A DNA stretch of 64,000 nucleotides from Areca catechu. Lineage: Eukaryota > Streptophyta > Magnoliopsida > Arecales > Arecaceae. A program made the translations under genes and the position numbers. Below, piece by piece: positions 34,870 to 46,448 of the stretch (the stretch's first letter is position 1; each line of letters opens with the position of its first letter). The notes under the pieces were generated by a model that saw nothing but the letters and a program-made list of their open reading frames with translations, ran no database searches and was not told the DNA's origin. The stretch covers positions 175,434,526 through 175,498,525 of the forward strand of contig CM038039.1 of assembly GCA_021397845.1 (NCBI GenBank). The letters run 5' to 3'.

Positions 34870-36132
34870 GTGGCTAGGTGTCGGACCTGCGCTGTTGCCA
34901 AACAGCGAAAACAGAACACCGGCCTTTATACCCCACTCCCTGTCCCAGATCATCCTTGGCAAGATGTGAGCATGGACTTTGTGTTAGGTTTGCCTAAAAC
35001 CCAGAGGAGGCATGACTCTATCTGTGTTGTAGTCGACCGATTTTCCAAGATGGCCCATTTCTTGCCTTGTTCCCAAACATTTGACGCGTCTAAGGTAGCC
35101 ACCCTGTTCTTTAATGAGATAGTTCGACTCCATGGCCTACCTAAGACCATTGTTTCAGATAGGGATGTCCGGTTCACCAGCTATTTCTGGAAAATCCTTT
35201 GGCATAAGTTAGGGACAAAACTTAAGTTTTCAACTGCCTATCATCCCCAGACTGATGGCCAAACCGAAGTAGTGAACCGTAGTTTAGGCAATCTGTTAAG
35301 GTGTCTTGGTGAAAACATTAGGAACTGGGATTTGAACTTACCTAGAGCTGAATTTGCATATAATGACTCGGTCAATAGGTCTACGAGTAAGAGTCCATTT
35401 GAAATTGTGCATGGTTACAAACCTCACACACCTCTTGACCTAGCTCCTTTACCAGTCCACACACGAGTCTCCGAGTCTGTCAAAGTTTTTGCACAGCATA
35501 TAAAAGACTTGCATAAAGAAATTCATGCCAAAATAAATTTAAGTAATGAAACTTATAAGAAGTTGGCTAATTCTCAAAGGCGAGTCAAAACTTTTGATGA
35601 GGGAGACTATGTAATGATTAGGTTAAGGTCTGAACGATTTCCTCCTGGAACCGTTAGAAAGTTACATGCTAGAGGAGCTGGACCATTTAGAGTGGTGAAG
35701 AGAGTAGGATCCAATGCCTATGTGCTCGAGTTGCCTCCAGAACTAGGCATTAGCTCCACTTTCAATATTACAGACCTAGTAGAGTATAGAGAGCCAGCTG
35801 TGATTCCTAGTGAGCCTTTTGAACCTAATCCTGCTCTTGAGAGTGAACCCAACCCTGTGTGTCCACCAACAAACTGGCCTGTGAGGAAAGAGCAGATTGA
35901 AAAGATCCTGGATGATCAGGTTATCTCTACTCATAATCGAGGATACCAAAGATACCTGGTCCGCTGGCAAGGAAGGCCAGATTCTGATGACTCTTGGTTC
36001 TCCCGAGAAGAATTACAAGAATTAGACCCAGACCTCTTGGAGAGATACCAGAGCCAACTTGATTCATACTCGACAAGGTCGAGTTCCTCCCACCCCGGTA
36101 GAATTGGTGCGGGCACCAGTCTCAGAAGATGA
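34870..36132 (+). pseudogene. pol: G integrase core and chromodomain (open 420-codon segment)
   Basis: The only long intact piece of the polyprotein; its first Met is internal, not a real start. CRTC completes the HHCC finger at 34879. The DDE triad is visible: Asp in DVSMDFVLGLP (near 34975), Asp in VSDRDVRF (near 35158) and Glu in TDGQTEVVNR (near 35267). A GPFRVVKRVGSNAYVLELP module at about 35680-35745 is followed by the chromodomain at about 35880-36055 (IEKILDDQVIS, YQRYLVRWQGRPDSDDSWF). Chromodomains in this family guide integration to marked chromatin. The reading frame ends 28 bases inside the 3' LTR. Confidence 0.93.
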
Positions 36133-37726
36133 CTTCAGAGCTCCATCTGGATCTCTGATTGACCTTGCCCGAAGAATTTGGGTTTTCTGGTTTGTAATAA
36201 GGGTTGACTTGATCAACTCAATTTTAGCTTTAGTCTGTATTCCCTGCAATTTATTTTTGTTGAGTCATGTTGACTCAGTAGTGGTCTAGGACTTCAACCT
36301 GGGTATCACATTTTCTCCCAAGGCCAAGCTAGTGGGCGCCACACTCCCAGCCACACGCCTGAGTCCATGGGGTGCCACATCTCCATCCAGTATGCTCTGG
36401 TCCCCACACCACAAGATAGCAGGTCCCTTCTCTCATGCGCCACTTAAGAAGAAGACAATCTGGGATCCACAATTCAAGGGGGCGGCCAAGGAGTTTCCAT
36501 AAGAGCCAAGCTATGAAAAGAAAGGAGCAAAGCTTGGGGAGGAAGACTAGGAGATGCCCAAGTAATTCCAAATAAAACCAGGTATGAAAGGAATGAAATT
36601 TCTCTTGAAGAGCAAGGTTAGGAGGCGCCCAAATACTTCCAAATATGATGAAGCATGGAAGGAAAATATTTTTTCTTGAAGAGCAAGGCTAGGAGGCGCC
36701 ACCCACTTTCCTTTTGAAGCCACCAATCAGCATTTTTGAAACCTTTTGGCCGGCCATGATGTGTGGGAATTGATCCTACAAACCTAATTTGAAGATCCCC
36801 CTCATTAGTCCCACATGGGAAGATGTAAAACCCTACTCTCTTGTAAAGTCCTATAAATTAAACCCCTCTTGTAAATTTTAAAGTAATCTGATGAATGAAT
36901 CCAATTTATGTGTGAGCAAACTCTGTGTTTTCTCTCTTCCGCACTTGCATCCAGGTGTTGAGCTCCATGAGGGAGTAAATCTGGGTTCCCCAGGAACCTT
37001 GAGGAGGTGTGAGATCTCCAACCCCAAAACCCTAGGTTAGCCACTTCCTCCAAAACCCTAGCTGCCCATCTTTCTCCTCAATCCACCAAACCCTAGCCTA
37101 CCCCACCTCCCACGGCCTCTCTCTCCAATTCAAGGCCGACCACTAGCATCCGGGTCCAGTCCGGATACTTCAGATTCAAAGCAGATTCCAGAAGGAGCCA
37201 GATCAGCCTTTAGGAGAATCCGGATTTCAGCAACATCAGCTTTCAAGTTCTTCAATCTGGTAAATCCTTCCTTGAGTATCTGATTCCATCACTTGTTCTT
37301 CTTCTTTCCCAGATCTTGAGTTCAGGAGAAGCCGACTCAGCCACAGGACCAGTATTGGAGGATCCATTGCGAAGATATCCGAATCCGAGGATCCAACAAT
37401 CTGCTCGAGAGAGTTCTTTCACCATACTTTGTGAAGATCACTGTCTGGTCGGTAACCCATCTCTTCTCTTTATTTCTGTCCTGTTGAAAGTTCAGAGCGA
37501 AATCCTAGGTCTGGGAGTTTCTCAACCCCCAACGATCCGTTACTTCTGAACCACTCTGATAACCTAGTTTCTTTTAAATTGTACTTTTAATTATTACCTA
37601 GTTTCTTTCAATTTAGTTTAGCTTTCCTTTGACTTAAAACCAATTTCTGAAAATATATATAAAAAAAAATAGAATTAATCTTAATTTATTTCTGTATCGC
37701 ATCATCTCTTCTTTCGTTCTACATCA
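36105..37726 (+). repeat. G 3' LTR, 1622 bp
   Basis: TGGTGCGGGCACCAG ... TTCTACATCA, followed by TTGGG. TATA box at 36852-36859. No clear polypurine tract lies just before it: the preceding bases are CCTCCCACCCCGGTAGAAT. No gene. Confidence 0.95.
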
Positions 37727-37731
37727 TTGGG

Positions 37732-37977
37732 GAGTGGATGTAGGTGCATTGGAAAGCACCGAACCATTATACTTGCTTTGTGTTTGTGATTGCTTGTCTC
37801 TTTAATTTGCTCTTATTTTTTTTGCTTTGATATTTTCGCTGCATACTCACGAAGAGCACTTTACATTTGCATTCATTATAAATAGGTTGATTATTGGATT
37901 GGTTCACACACTTGCATTTCATTTAAATTTTTTAGAGACCCAATTCACCCACCTCTTGGATTGCTTATTGGACAACT
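37732..37977 (+). repeat. S1 5' LTR, second part
   Basis: Resumes GAGTGGATGTAGGTGCATTGG after the TTGGG duplicate and matches 59414-59659 of the S2 LTR. The end is mutated: ACAACT where S2 has GGCAACA. Confidence 0.88.
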
Positions 37978-37979
37978 AG

Positions 37980-37992
37980 TGCTATGAGAGCT
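37980..37992 (+). promoter_or_regulatory. S1 primer binding site, decayed
   Basis: TGCTATGAGAGCT aligns with TGGTATCAGAGCC of tRNA-Met with three mismatches, right after the LTR end. Confidence 0.75.
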
Positions 37993-38034
37993 CTGTTCTC
38001 AGTGTACAGGTCTAACTGCCTTGAGTAATGATCT

Positions 38035-39111
38035 ATAGCAGCCCCTATTGGTACTAGTGTAGTTGAGGGACAAGTCTCAAATAGACCTCCATATTTTAAT
38101 AAAACAAATTATACTTATTAAAAAACTAGAATGAGAATTTACATGCATTCAATTGATTATAATTTATGGAAGGTTGTTGATAAGGGTCCTCATGTTCCTT
38201 CGATTGTTGTCAATGGTGTCTCCATCCCAAAGCTCGAAGAGGATTGGATTGAAAATGACATTAAACAATCCAAGATCAATGCAAAAGTAATGAATCTCCT
38301 CTATTGTGCATTAGATCCTAGTGAGTTTAATAAAATTTCTACAAGCACATCTGCCAAGGAAATTTGGGACACATTTGAAATTATCCATGAGGGTATTGAT
38401 CAAGTAAAGAATACAAAAGTAAACATGTTAGTGCACACTTATGAGATATTCTGAATGGAACCAAATGAATCTATCACTGGCATGTATACTAGATTCATAA
38501 ACATAGTAAATGGCATGAGAAGTTTAGAAAAAAATATGTCTAATGCTGATCTTGTCAACAAAATTCTCAGGTCACTTCCAACTTCATGGGATCCAAAGGT
38601 GACCGCCACACAAAAAGTAAAGGATATTGACAAATTATCCTTGGAGCAGTTGGTGAGATCGCTCATGACTTCTGAGCTGAATTTAAAGCAAAAATCTATG
38701 GATATGGACAAAAAGAAAAAGGGGATAGCCTTCAAGTCTACTATTCAAGAAGAATCCTCAAATGATTAATTGGAAGAAGAAGAAGAAGATGAAAGTGAGG
38801 AAGCACTTCTAGCAAGGAAGTTTAGAAGGTTCATGAAAATAAGGAAATTCCATTATAAGAAAAAGTTCCAAACAACCAAAGAGAAGGAAAAAGAAAAAAA
38901 GAAAGATAAAGAAAAGGAGAAGGAGATACCTACATGCTTCGAGTGCAAGAAGCCTGGACACTACAAATTTGATTGCCCTCTCCTAAAGAAATCAAGAAAG
39001 AAGCTTAGGAAGAAAGCTATGATGACAATCTGGAGTGATAGTGAAGACTCCAGCTCAGAGGAAGAACAAGCTAAAATTGCAAATCTATGTCTCATGGCAC
39101 ATCAAGAATAA
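38035..39111 (+). pseudogene. gag: S1 gag (Sirevirus type, broken)
   Basis: By alignment with S2 the start codon was at 38035-38037, now ATA. Reading on: PPYFNKTNYTY, a TAA at 38116-38118, then MRIYMHSIDYNLWKVVD and the UBN2-type body (SAKEIWDTFEIIHEG). A TGA at 38452-38454 and a TAA at 38767-38769 interrupt the same frame. Then come an acidic Glu run, a Lys-rich stretch, and a complete zinc knuckle CFECKKPGHYKFDC (about 38935-38978). A TAA closes it at 39109. The first two stops are at the same codons in S2. Gag would build the particle. Confidence 0.87.
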
Positions 39112-39766
39112 GAGGTAATTTCTGATACCGAAGTAGATTTTATCTTTAATGAATTGAAAAATGCTTTCGATGAATTAGTGCATGATTACAAACTAATTTT
39201 ATCTAAAAATAAAAAAATTAAAAAAGCTTGCAAATAGTTTTTTGCATGAAAACTATTCCTTGTTAAATGAAGTTAGTGAATTGAAAAATAAACTTGATGT
39301 TTTAGAAAAGAAAAATAAGGCTTTAACTATGGAAAATGATGTTTTGAAAGATCTAAAACTATCATTTCAAATGGTGATCTTTTAAAGAAAAACAAAGATT
39401 TAGAAATAGAAAATGAAAACTATAAAAATGAACTTGATAAAATAAAACTCTTTGTTAAAAAGTTCACTTATAGTTCTGAAAAACTAAATCTTCTTATAAA
39501 TAATCAAAGAGCTATTTTTAACAAAGCAGTATTAGGATACAAACCTCAAAATAGTAAAAGTATCTGAAAAATATTTTTATACATGCATCATCTAGTATTA
39601 CATATTTTTCATGCAAAAATAAGGTCACAAAGCTTTTTAATGTAACATGAAAAAAATCAATACTTTTGGAAAGGTATGGGTTCCAAAAGGAACCAATTTA
39701 TGTACTAACCCTAAAGGACCCAAGTTGGCTTGGGTGCCTAAAAACAAAACTTGATTTGTTTTATAG
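39112..39766 (+). pseudogene. gag: S1 gag C-terminal coiled-coil region and link to protease
   Basis: Frame-hopping remnants rich in Lys, Glu, Leu and Asn (ELKNAFDELVHDYKLILSKN, KNKDLEIENENYKNELDKI) suggest a coiled coil, followed by a WVPKGTN...WVPKNK segment that precedes protease in Sireviruses. S2 has lost this whole stretch. No single frame is open across it. Confidence 0.7.
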
Positions 39767-41608
39767 GTGTGTCCTGCAACCAAGGAAAACAAAAGACTAT
39801 GGTATCTTGATAGTGGTTGTTCAAGGCACATGACAGGAGATGTGAAACAATTCACTTCTCTTAAAGCAATAAATAGAGGGAGCGTGACCTTTGGTGATAA
39901 TGGTAAAAGAGAAATCATTGGTATTGCTAAGGTTCACATCTTACCTTCTACTTGTATTAGTAATGTACTCTTAGTTGAAGGTTTAAAGTATAATCTTTTA
40001 TGTATTAGTCAATTTTATGATAAAGGTTTTCAAGTTATTTTTAAATCATCTTATTGCATGATTGTTAGTCTTGATAAAAATGGAGTAAAACTCATTGGAA
40101 AAAGGCATGGTAATATTTATTTGGTATATTTATATAATCTATCATTGCCTAATGGAGAATGCCTAGTTCCAATGAATTTTACTAAAGATGAGACTAGTTG
40201 GCTTTGGCATAGAAGACTAGGATATGCTAGTATGTACTTACTTTCAAAACTTTGCAAAAAAGATTTAGTAAGAGATTTGTCGAAACTTAGTTTTGAAAAA
40301 GATAGAGTTTGTCAAGCTTGCCAATTTGGAAAACAAGTTAAAATATCTTTCAAACCTAAAAGTTTTGTTACTACTAGTAGGCCATTAGAACTACTCTATA
40401 TGGATCGCTTTGGACCAACTAGATCATCCAATCTAGGAGGCAAGAGATATGGATTGATTATAGTGGATGATTTTCCAAGGTTTACATTGATATTCTTTCT
40501 TGCTCATAAAGATGAATCTTTTTCAGTATTTGTAAAGTTTTATTGAAAAGTTTTTAATAAAAAAGGTACTTCAGATATTTGCATATGTAGTGATCATGGT
40601 TCAAAATTTGAAAATCAAGATTTTGAAAATTTTTGTTATGAAAAAGGTATTGAACACAATTTTTCTGCACCCAGGACACCTCAGCAGAATAGGGTGGTAG
40701 AAAGAAAAAATCATATTTTAGAAGAAATGGCATGCACTATGCTTTGCAAAAATAATTTGCCAAGATATTTTTGGGCTGAATCAATTAACACTGCTTGTTA
40801 TATTTTAAATCACATTTTAATCCACCTTATTTCTAAAGAAAACTCCTTATGAACTTTGGAATCAAAGAAAACCAACTTTAAAATATTTTCCAGTTTTTGT
40901 TTACCAATATTTCATTTTGAATAATGGTAAAGACAATCTTGGAAAATTTGATGCCAAGTCTAATGAAAGTATCTTTCTAGGATATTCTACATCAAGCAGG
41001 GCATATAGAGTTTTTAACAAAAGAACCCTAGTTGTAGAGGAGTCTACACATGTAATTTTTGAAGAGTCTACTAACAAATCCTCTAGAAAAGGGGATACAT
41101 CTGATGCATGTGCAGGTGCTGAAAAGCTAAAGAAGCTAACATTGGAATATCAACCCTCACAACAAAGTGAAGAAGATCAAGATAAATGTGAAAGAGAAAA
41201 AGCCATACAATCCATACCAAAACATCAAAATATACCTAAGGAGTGGAGGTATGCTCATGGACATCCTAAGGAATTAATCCTAGGTGATCCATCTAAAGGG
41301 GTAAGAACTCGATCCTTAATTAGAAATGAATGTGACTATATTGCTTTTATTTTTTAAGTAGAGCCTAAATATTTTGAAGATGCTGAAAAAGACCCTAACT
41401 GGATAAATGCTATACAAGATGAACTAATTCAGCTTGATAGAAATAATATTTGGACATTAATAGAAAGACCATTAAATGTTTCTATTATTAGCACAAAATG
41501 GGTGTTTAGGAATAAATTAGATAAAAATGGAATTGTAACTAGAAATAAAGCTAGGCTAGTTGCCAAAGGCTACAATCAGGAGGAAGGAATTGATTTTAAT
41601 GAAACCTT
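39767..41608 (+). pseudogene. pol: S1 pol 5' part: protease, integrase, start of RT
   Basis: ORF 39767-40546: protease LWYLDSGCSRHMTGD with DSG intact, then GAG-pre-integrase (LWHRRLGYAS, with Tyr for the second His, and CQACQFGK). Integrase: first Asp in LYMDRFGP. A TGA at 40544-40546 follows KFY; second Asp in CSDHGSKFEN; Glu in NRVVERKN near 40690. Frames then shift near 40830. From 40917 the integrase C-terminal region and linker run 146 codons to 41357 (KGVRTRSLIRNE). RT begins TKWVFRNK, NKARLVAKGYNQEEGIDFNETF and is cut at 41608 by element C; it resumes at 51832. Confidence 0.9.
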
Positions 41609-43961
41609 TGAAAGATAATGAACGTGGTTGCAGGTGTCTACGCTAAGCATGCAAAGCAGGGAGCAAGCATGAATTTTAAAAAATTTAAATTCACAGCGGA
41701 AAATACCTGCTCCGCACAGGATCTAACAAATTCCAGATGCATGCATAAGCAATACTAGGCATGTACAAGAGCATGTAATATTTATAAACAATTAAAAAAC
41801 CTAGATCTATACATGCATGAAAAATAAAACAAGAAACTATACCTTATTCCTGCCTGGAATAGCCTTGGTATAAAGCTGGAATTGCTAGGATAACAGGAAT
41901 AACTTTATTCCTGTTGTCTTCTACTTCCAGCACGTTAACAGGTTTCTTCTTTTCTCCAAAAGCTGCAGCAAAACAACAGGGAATTTGTCAATGATTTGAT
42001 CTCCCTTCCAACACCAAAAGCAAGGGAACAAGTTGGTTGGGCTTCCTTCAAAGGGGAGATAACTATGCAACATTTGGTGCCCTTCGTTTCAACCAAAAAC
42101 TGCACCAGAAAAATCTGCAACTTAAAAACCTGCAACTCAAAATAGAACACAAAACCACTAAAGCAAAGAGGTTGATCCGGCTTCCAAATGCTCAATCGAA
42201 CACTCTCAAGAGGGGGAACATGCCAGGGGCTAGCTCTGATCCGTCTCTCGGGCGATGCTAGTCACCGGAAGACTTGGAACAGTGGGAGGGAAGAAGGAAG
42301 GAAACAGAATTTCAGAAGTCAAAATGTTTTCAGCAAAACAGAGTTCCTTCTTCCAGCTATTGAGCACCAGAAAATCAGGGATTAATGGCTGTTCTCTCTT
42401 CCTTTCACTCACCAAAACCCAGCCATCAAATTCAGCGGTGGAATGGAAAAGAAGTTTTCCAAGGAAGAAGACTTCACACACTATTTTTCCAGCCTCTCAC
42501 ACATGGTCACGTCTCAGCAATTTAGAACCAGGGGACTGCAGGGTATTATAAGAAGCAACAGCAGAAGAGAAAAGGAAAAGGCTGGGAGGCCAAACGATGC
42601 CGGTGGCATAAAACACCAATTAAACAGCCATTAGAATGAATAAAGAAGGCCATTTGGGAGGAGGAAAGGATGCCCAGCCGGTGAAAACATTCAGCCAAGA
42701 GGATGCTAGGAATTCCATTCTAGCGATCCACCATGTAAACGGTCACTGGAAGGAAAAAAACCATCGGTTCAAACAATTTAGGTTCAACCCTATTAAACCC
42801 AATGGTTCAAACTAATTGAACCGGTTCAAGCCCAAATAAATTTGGGTTCAATTGGTTCACAACCAATTGGAGGCTGAAACATGCTCCGAATCAGTTCAAA
42901 ACTGATTTAGAAAAATCCTAGTGCAGTCCTGGTCAGCCCGGAACAATTTTTGATTGACTCAGACAAGGGCAAGACAGGGAAAAGAGTGCTCAAAAAATAC
43001 CATGACCATATAACTGAGACGATTCCCAATCGTAATCGGTATCCAGATCAGAGAGTTATCCTCTGTGATGTGTGACCTCAAAGGTTCGAACCTAAACGGT
43101 AGCACTGGAACAATTCCAGTATCAGCACAGGAAACCATCTAGCAATGGGTCCCGGCGTCCGGATAGGTCGAAGATGCGGGAGCATACTATCAAACCTCTG
43201 GCATATGGTTACTGCATAATTCATCCCTTTGACCACTAATGCTCAGGATGACTGATATTGAGCTGCCAACCTAGTCTGAGTCAGTCGACTACGTGTCTCA
43301 ACCTCGCAAACCTAGTGACTCTTCACTAGGGCTACCTCGCCCGAGGATTTGCTAAATTGAGATACTGCGAGACATTCAATCCAAACTGTTCGGACAGGTC
43401 AGTTCCATCTTGGTCCATCACTGCTTCACAAGTACTTGCCTGTACCCAGAAACCTTCCATCACCGGATTAAAAATCCGGGTAGTCCGGCACCAAAGCACA
43501 GGGAGTTGCTTGCAAGCTATCGTGATGACCTCAGGTCAGAGGGACACATATACCCATATACTATCGTGAGTATCCCTTTGGCATAAAGGGGTTTCACGGA
43601 GTCACGTTCAATGAGATATCATATATCCCACTTGCAGATCACATCAGTGTCACCACACTCATTTGGTCAAGAGGACAACCAAACGATGTGAACTGCAACA
43701 ACTTATACTTGATATATTGCCGTCCAGTACAATATATCCTTTGGTTGTGAACAGGGTTTAAGGACCAGTCGATACATCCTCTCTGTATCGAAGTCAATGT
43801 AGCCCTAAGGACTTCATCACATGGATAGAGTTCATTTTTAGGAAAATACAATATGTGATGAGCTACCAAAAATAATAATTTATTAATTCATAAAATAAAT
43901 ACAAAACTCAGCACAACCTCCTACAACCCAGGGGATTGGCTTTGGGACACAATTCCCAACA
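41609..43961 (-). repeat. C 3' LTR, 2353 bp
   Basis: Minus strand: TGTTGGGAATTGTGTCCC (43961) to CGTTCATTATCTTTCA (41609). It carries the 15-base block AGTGTGGTGACACTG (43645-43659). Short ORFs in it are not convincing as genes. It differs from the E2/E3 LTR but shares the general layout. Confidence 0.95.
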
Positions 43962-43974
43962 ACTCCCACTTGTA
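43962..43974 (-). promoter_or_regulatory. C polypurine tract
   Basis: Minus strand ACAAGTGGGAGT directly before TGTTGGG. The end of the pol frame lies against it. Confidence 0.88.
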
Positions 43975-45785
43975 CTAAAAATAATCAGAAGAGTTTCTTA
44001 TACCCATTTCCCATTTACAATAGTCAAACTCTTTGATTCCGAGGGCTTTAGTGAAGGGGTCGGCCAGATTTTCTTTTCCATCGATCTTCAGAAGATTGAT
44101 GTTGCCTCGCTCCATGATTTCTCGTACGAGGTGGTAGCGCCGCAATATGTGTTTGGTGCGGTGATGAGCTTTAGGCTCCTTAGCTTGAGCAATGGATCTA
44201 GTGCTGTCACAGTACACCGGAACAGGACCATCTATGGAAGGTGCCACCCCTAGCTCTAAGGAACTTCCACAACCACACAGCTTCCTTTGCTGCATCTGAT
44301 GCTGCAATATATTCTGCTTCGCATACCGAGTCTGCAACAGTTGCCTGCTTGGAACTTTTCCAGCAGATCGCTCCTCCGTTCAGGATAAATACAAACCCTG
44401 ACACACTCTTGCTATCATCTTTATCTGACTGGAAACTGGAGTCAGAGTATCCCATAAGTTTCAAGTCAGGTTCTCCATAAATCAGCCACTGATCTTTAGT
44501 ATTTCTCAAATACTTAAGGATGGACTTAACCACCTTCCAATGTGCCTCACCTAGGTCAGACTGGTATCTACTCACTACTCCTAGTGAGTATGCCATGTCT
44601 GGTATAGTACAAGTCATAGCATACATGATAGAGCCTACTGCAGAAGCATAAGGTATTCTACTCATGCGCTCTCTTTCCTCAGGAGTTGTCGCACAATCCT
44701 TCTTGGAGAGAGTAATTCCAGAACCTATCGGAAGATAGCCTTTCTTGGAATTTTCCATGCTGAACCGTTTCAACACGGTGTCAATGTATGTGACTGGGAC
44801 AGTCCCAAAAGCTTCTTAGATCTATCTCTATAGATCTTCATACCTAGTATGTAAGAAGCTTTCCCCAAGTCCTTCATGGAGAACTGAGATGATAACCAGA
44901 CCTTTATTCCTTGTAATGCTGCGACATCATTCCCAATTAAGAGAATGTCGTCAACATACAGTACTAGGAATACAATCACAGAACCATTAACCCATTTATA
45001 GATGCACGGTTCTTCTCCATTCTTAATGAAGCCATACGATTTGATACACCTATCAAACCGTAAGTTCCAACTTTGAGATGCTTGCTTGAGTCCATAGATG
45101 GACCTCTACAACTTGCATACTTTTGATTCATCTGTGGATGTGAACCCTTCAAGCTGTATCATATATACCTCTTCTTCCAGCTTCCCATTCAGGAAAGCTG
45201 TTCGGATATCCATCTGCCAGATCTCATAATCAAAATATGCTGCCAAAGCAAGCATGATCTGAATGGACATGAGCATTGCCACAGGGGAGAAAGTCTCGTC
45301 ATAATCAATACCATATCGCTGTCGATTCCCCTTGGCAACCAGACAGGCTTTATAGGTCTCTAACTTCCCATCTGCGCCCCTTTTTCTCTTGAAGATCCAT
45401 TTACACCCGATGGGTTTTATTCCTTCAGGCGAATCAACCAATGTCCAAACATTGTTGATTTCCATGGACTCCATTTCGGATCGCATGGCTCCAAGCCATT
45501 CCTCAGAGTCAGATCTCTGAAGAGCATCCATATAGGTGATCGGATCCTCATTGTTCTCATCGAGCTCAATGGGATCGCCGTCCGGGACCAAGAAACCGTA
45601 GTATCTGTCCGGGTCACACGGTATTCTATCGGATCTCCTAATGGATTCTGGGTGTGATTCAATCACAGCCGGTTCTACGATGTCCTTAGAGTGTGTAGGT
45701 TCTTCTATTGGCTGAAATTCATCAAGTTCAATCTTAGAAGCTATAGTTCCTTCTCCAAGGAACTCCTTTTCCAAAAGATAGCTCT
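43975..45785 (-). pseudogene. pol: C pol 3' part: RT and RNase H (broken)
   Basis: From 45774: linker (SIRRSDRIPCDPDRYYGF), IGCKWIFKRKRGADGK, KACLVAKGNRQRYGIDYDETF, YEIWQMDIRTAFLNGKLEEEVYM, then a TAG at 45103-45105 in CKL*RSIYGLKQ. YVDDILLIGND is near 44950. A frameshift near 44785 leads to VLKRFSMENSKKGYLP and IPYASAVGSIMYAM, then RNase H with DSVCEAEYIAASDAAKEAVW. A second frameshift near 44250 precedes YCDSTRSIAQAKEP, HILRRYHLVREIMERG and NLADPFTKAL, ending at 43975. Apart from two shifts and one stop, RT and RNase H are well preserved. Confidence 0.9.
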
Positions 45786-46448
45786 AAGAGCAACGAACAC
45801 CTTTTGTTCATTCTCCAAGTAGAAGAAATATCCTTTGGTTTCCTTAGGATAACCAATGAATAAACACCTGTCAGACTTAGGACCAAGTTTGTCTATGTCT
45901 AAACATTTTACGTAAGCTGGACAACCCTAGACCCGAAGGTGTGAGATTGAGGGTTTACGTCCATTCCACATCTCATACGGAGTGGAGACAACAGACTTAC
46001 TTGGAACATTATTTATCAAGTAACAGGCTATCTGAAGTGCATATCCCCAAAAGGATAGCGACAGAGTTGCAAAGCCCATCATTGATCGAACCATGTCCAA
46101 CAAGGTTCGATTCCTCCTTCCGGACACACCATTCAACTGCGGTGTTCCTAGAGGAGTCCACTGAGAGAGAATTTCATTCTCCTCAAGATATGTCAAAAAT
46201 GCACCAGATAAGTATTCTCCACCTCGATCAGATCGAAGAGTTTTAATACTTTTTCCAGTTTGCTTTTCTACTTCATTACAGTATCGTTTGAACATTTCAA
46301 ACGACTCAGACTTATGTCTTATTAGAAAGACATAACCGAATCATGAAAAGTCGTCTGTAAATGTAATGAAATATTTGTATCCTTCTCTGACACTAACTGA
46401 CATCGGTCCACATACATCAGTATGTATTAGACTTAGAAGTTCTGTAGC
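45786..46448 (-). pseudogene. pol: C integrase, catalytic Glu replaced by Gly
   Basis: After a TGA at 46446-46448 the same frame reads HTDVCGPMSV (first Asp), FITFTDDFS and a second stop near 46338, then SIKTLRSDRGGEYL (second Asp). The third catalytic position reads LNGVSGRRNRTLLDMV where the family has VAERRNRTLL, so the DDE glutamate is Gly. A stop in HLRV*GCPAYV follows near 45930. A frameshift near 45785 joins the RT frame. Integrase would insert the cDNA; this copy could not. Confidence 0.85.

Larger units (their letters stand above)
28869..37726 (+). mobile_element. G: Ty3/Gypsy chromovirus-type element, full length, TSD TTGGG
   Basis: Two LTRs (28869-30504 and 36105-37726) flank PBS, leader, gag, protease, RT, RNase H, integrase and chromodomain. 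TTGGG occurs at 28864-28868 and 37727-37731, and joining the flanks restores the S1 LTR. Length 8858 bp. Integrase after RNase H and a C-terminal chromodomain define a Gypsy chromovirus; a Galadriel-like placement is my guess. Ten stops and one 1-base deletion make it non-autonomous. Confidence 0.96.

Noticed and set aside
31850..36132. G as a plant pararetrovirus insertion
   Set aside because: It has two LTRs, a target duplication, an integrase and a chromodomain, none of which fits a pararetrovirus.
42037..42551. Overlapping open frames in the C 3' LTR, repeated at 49777-50508
   Set aside because: The repetition is because both are copies of one LTR; the frames are not kept better than other LTR sequence.
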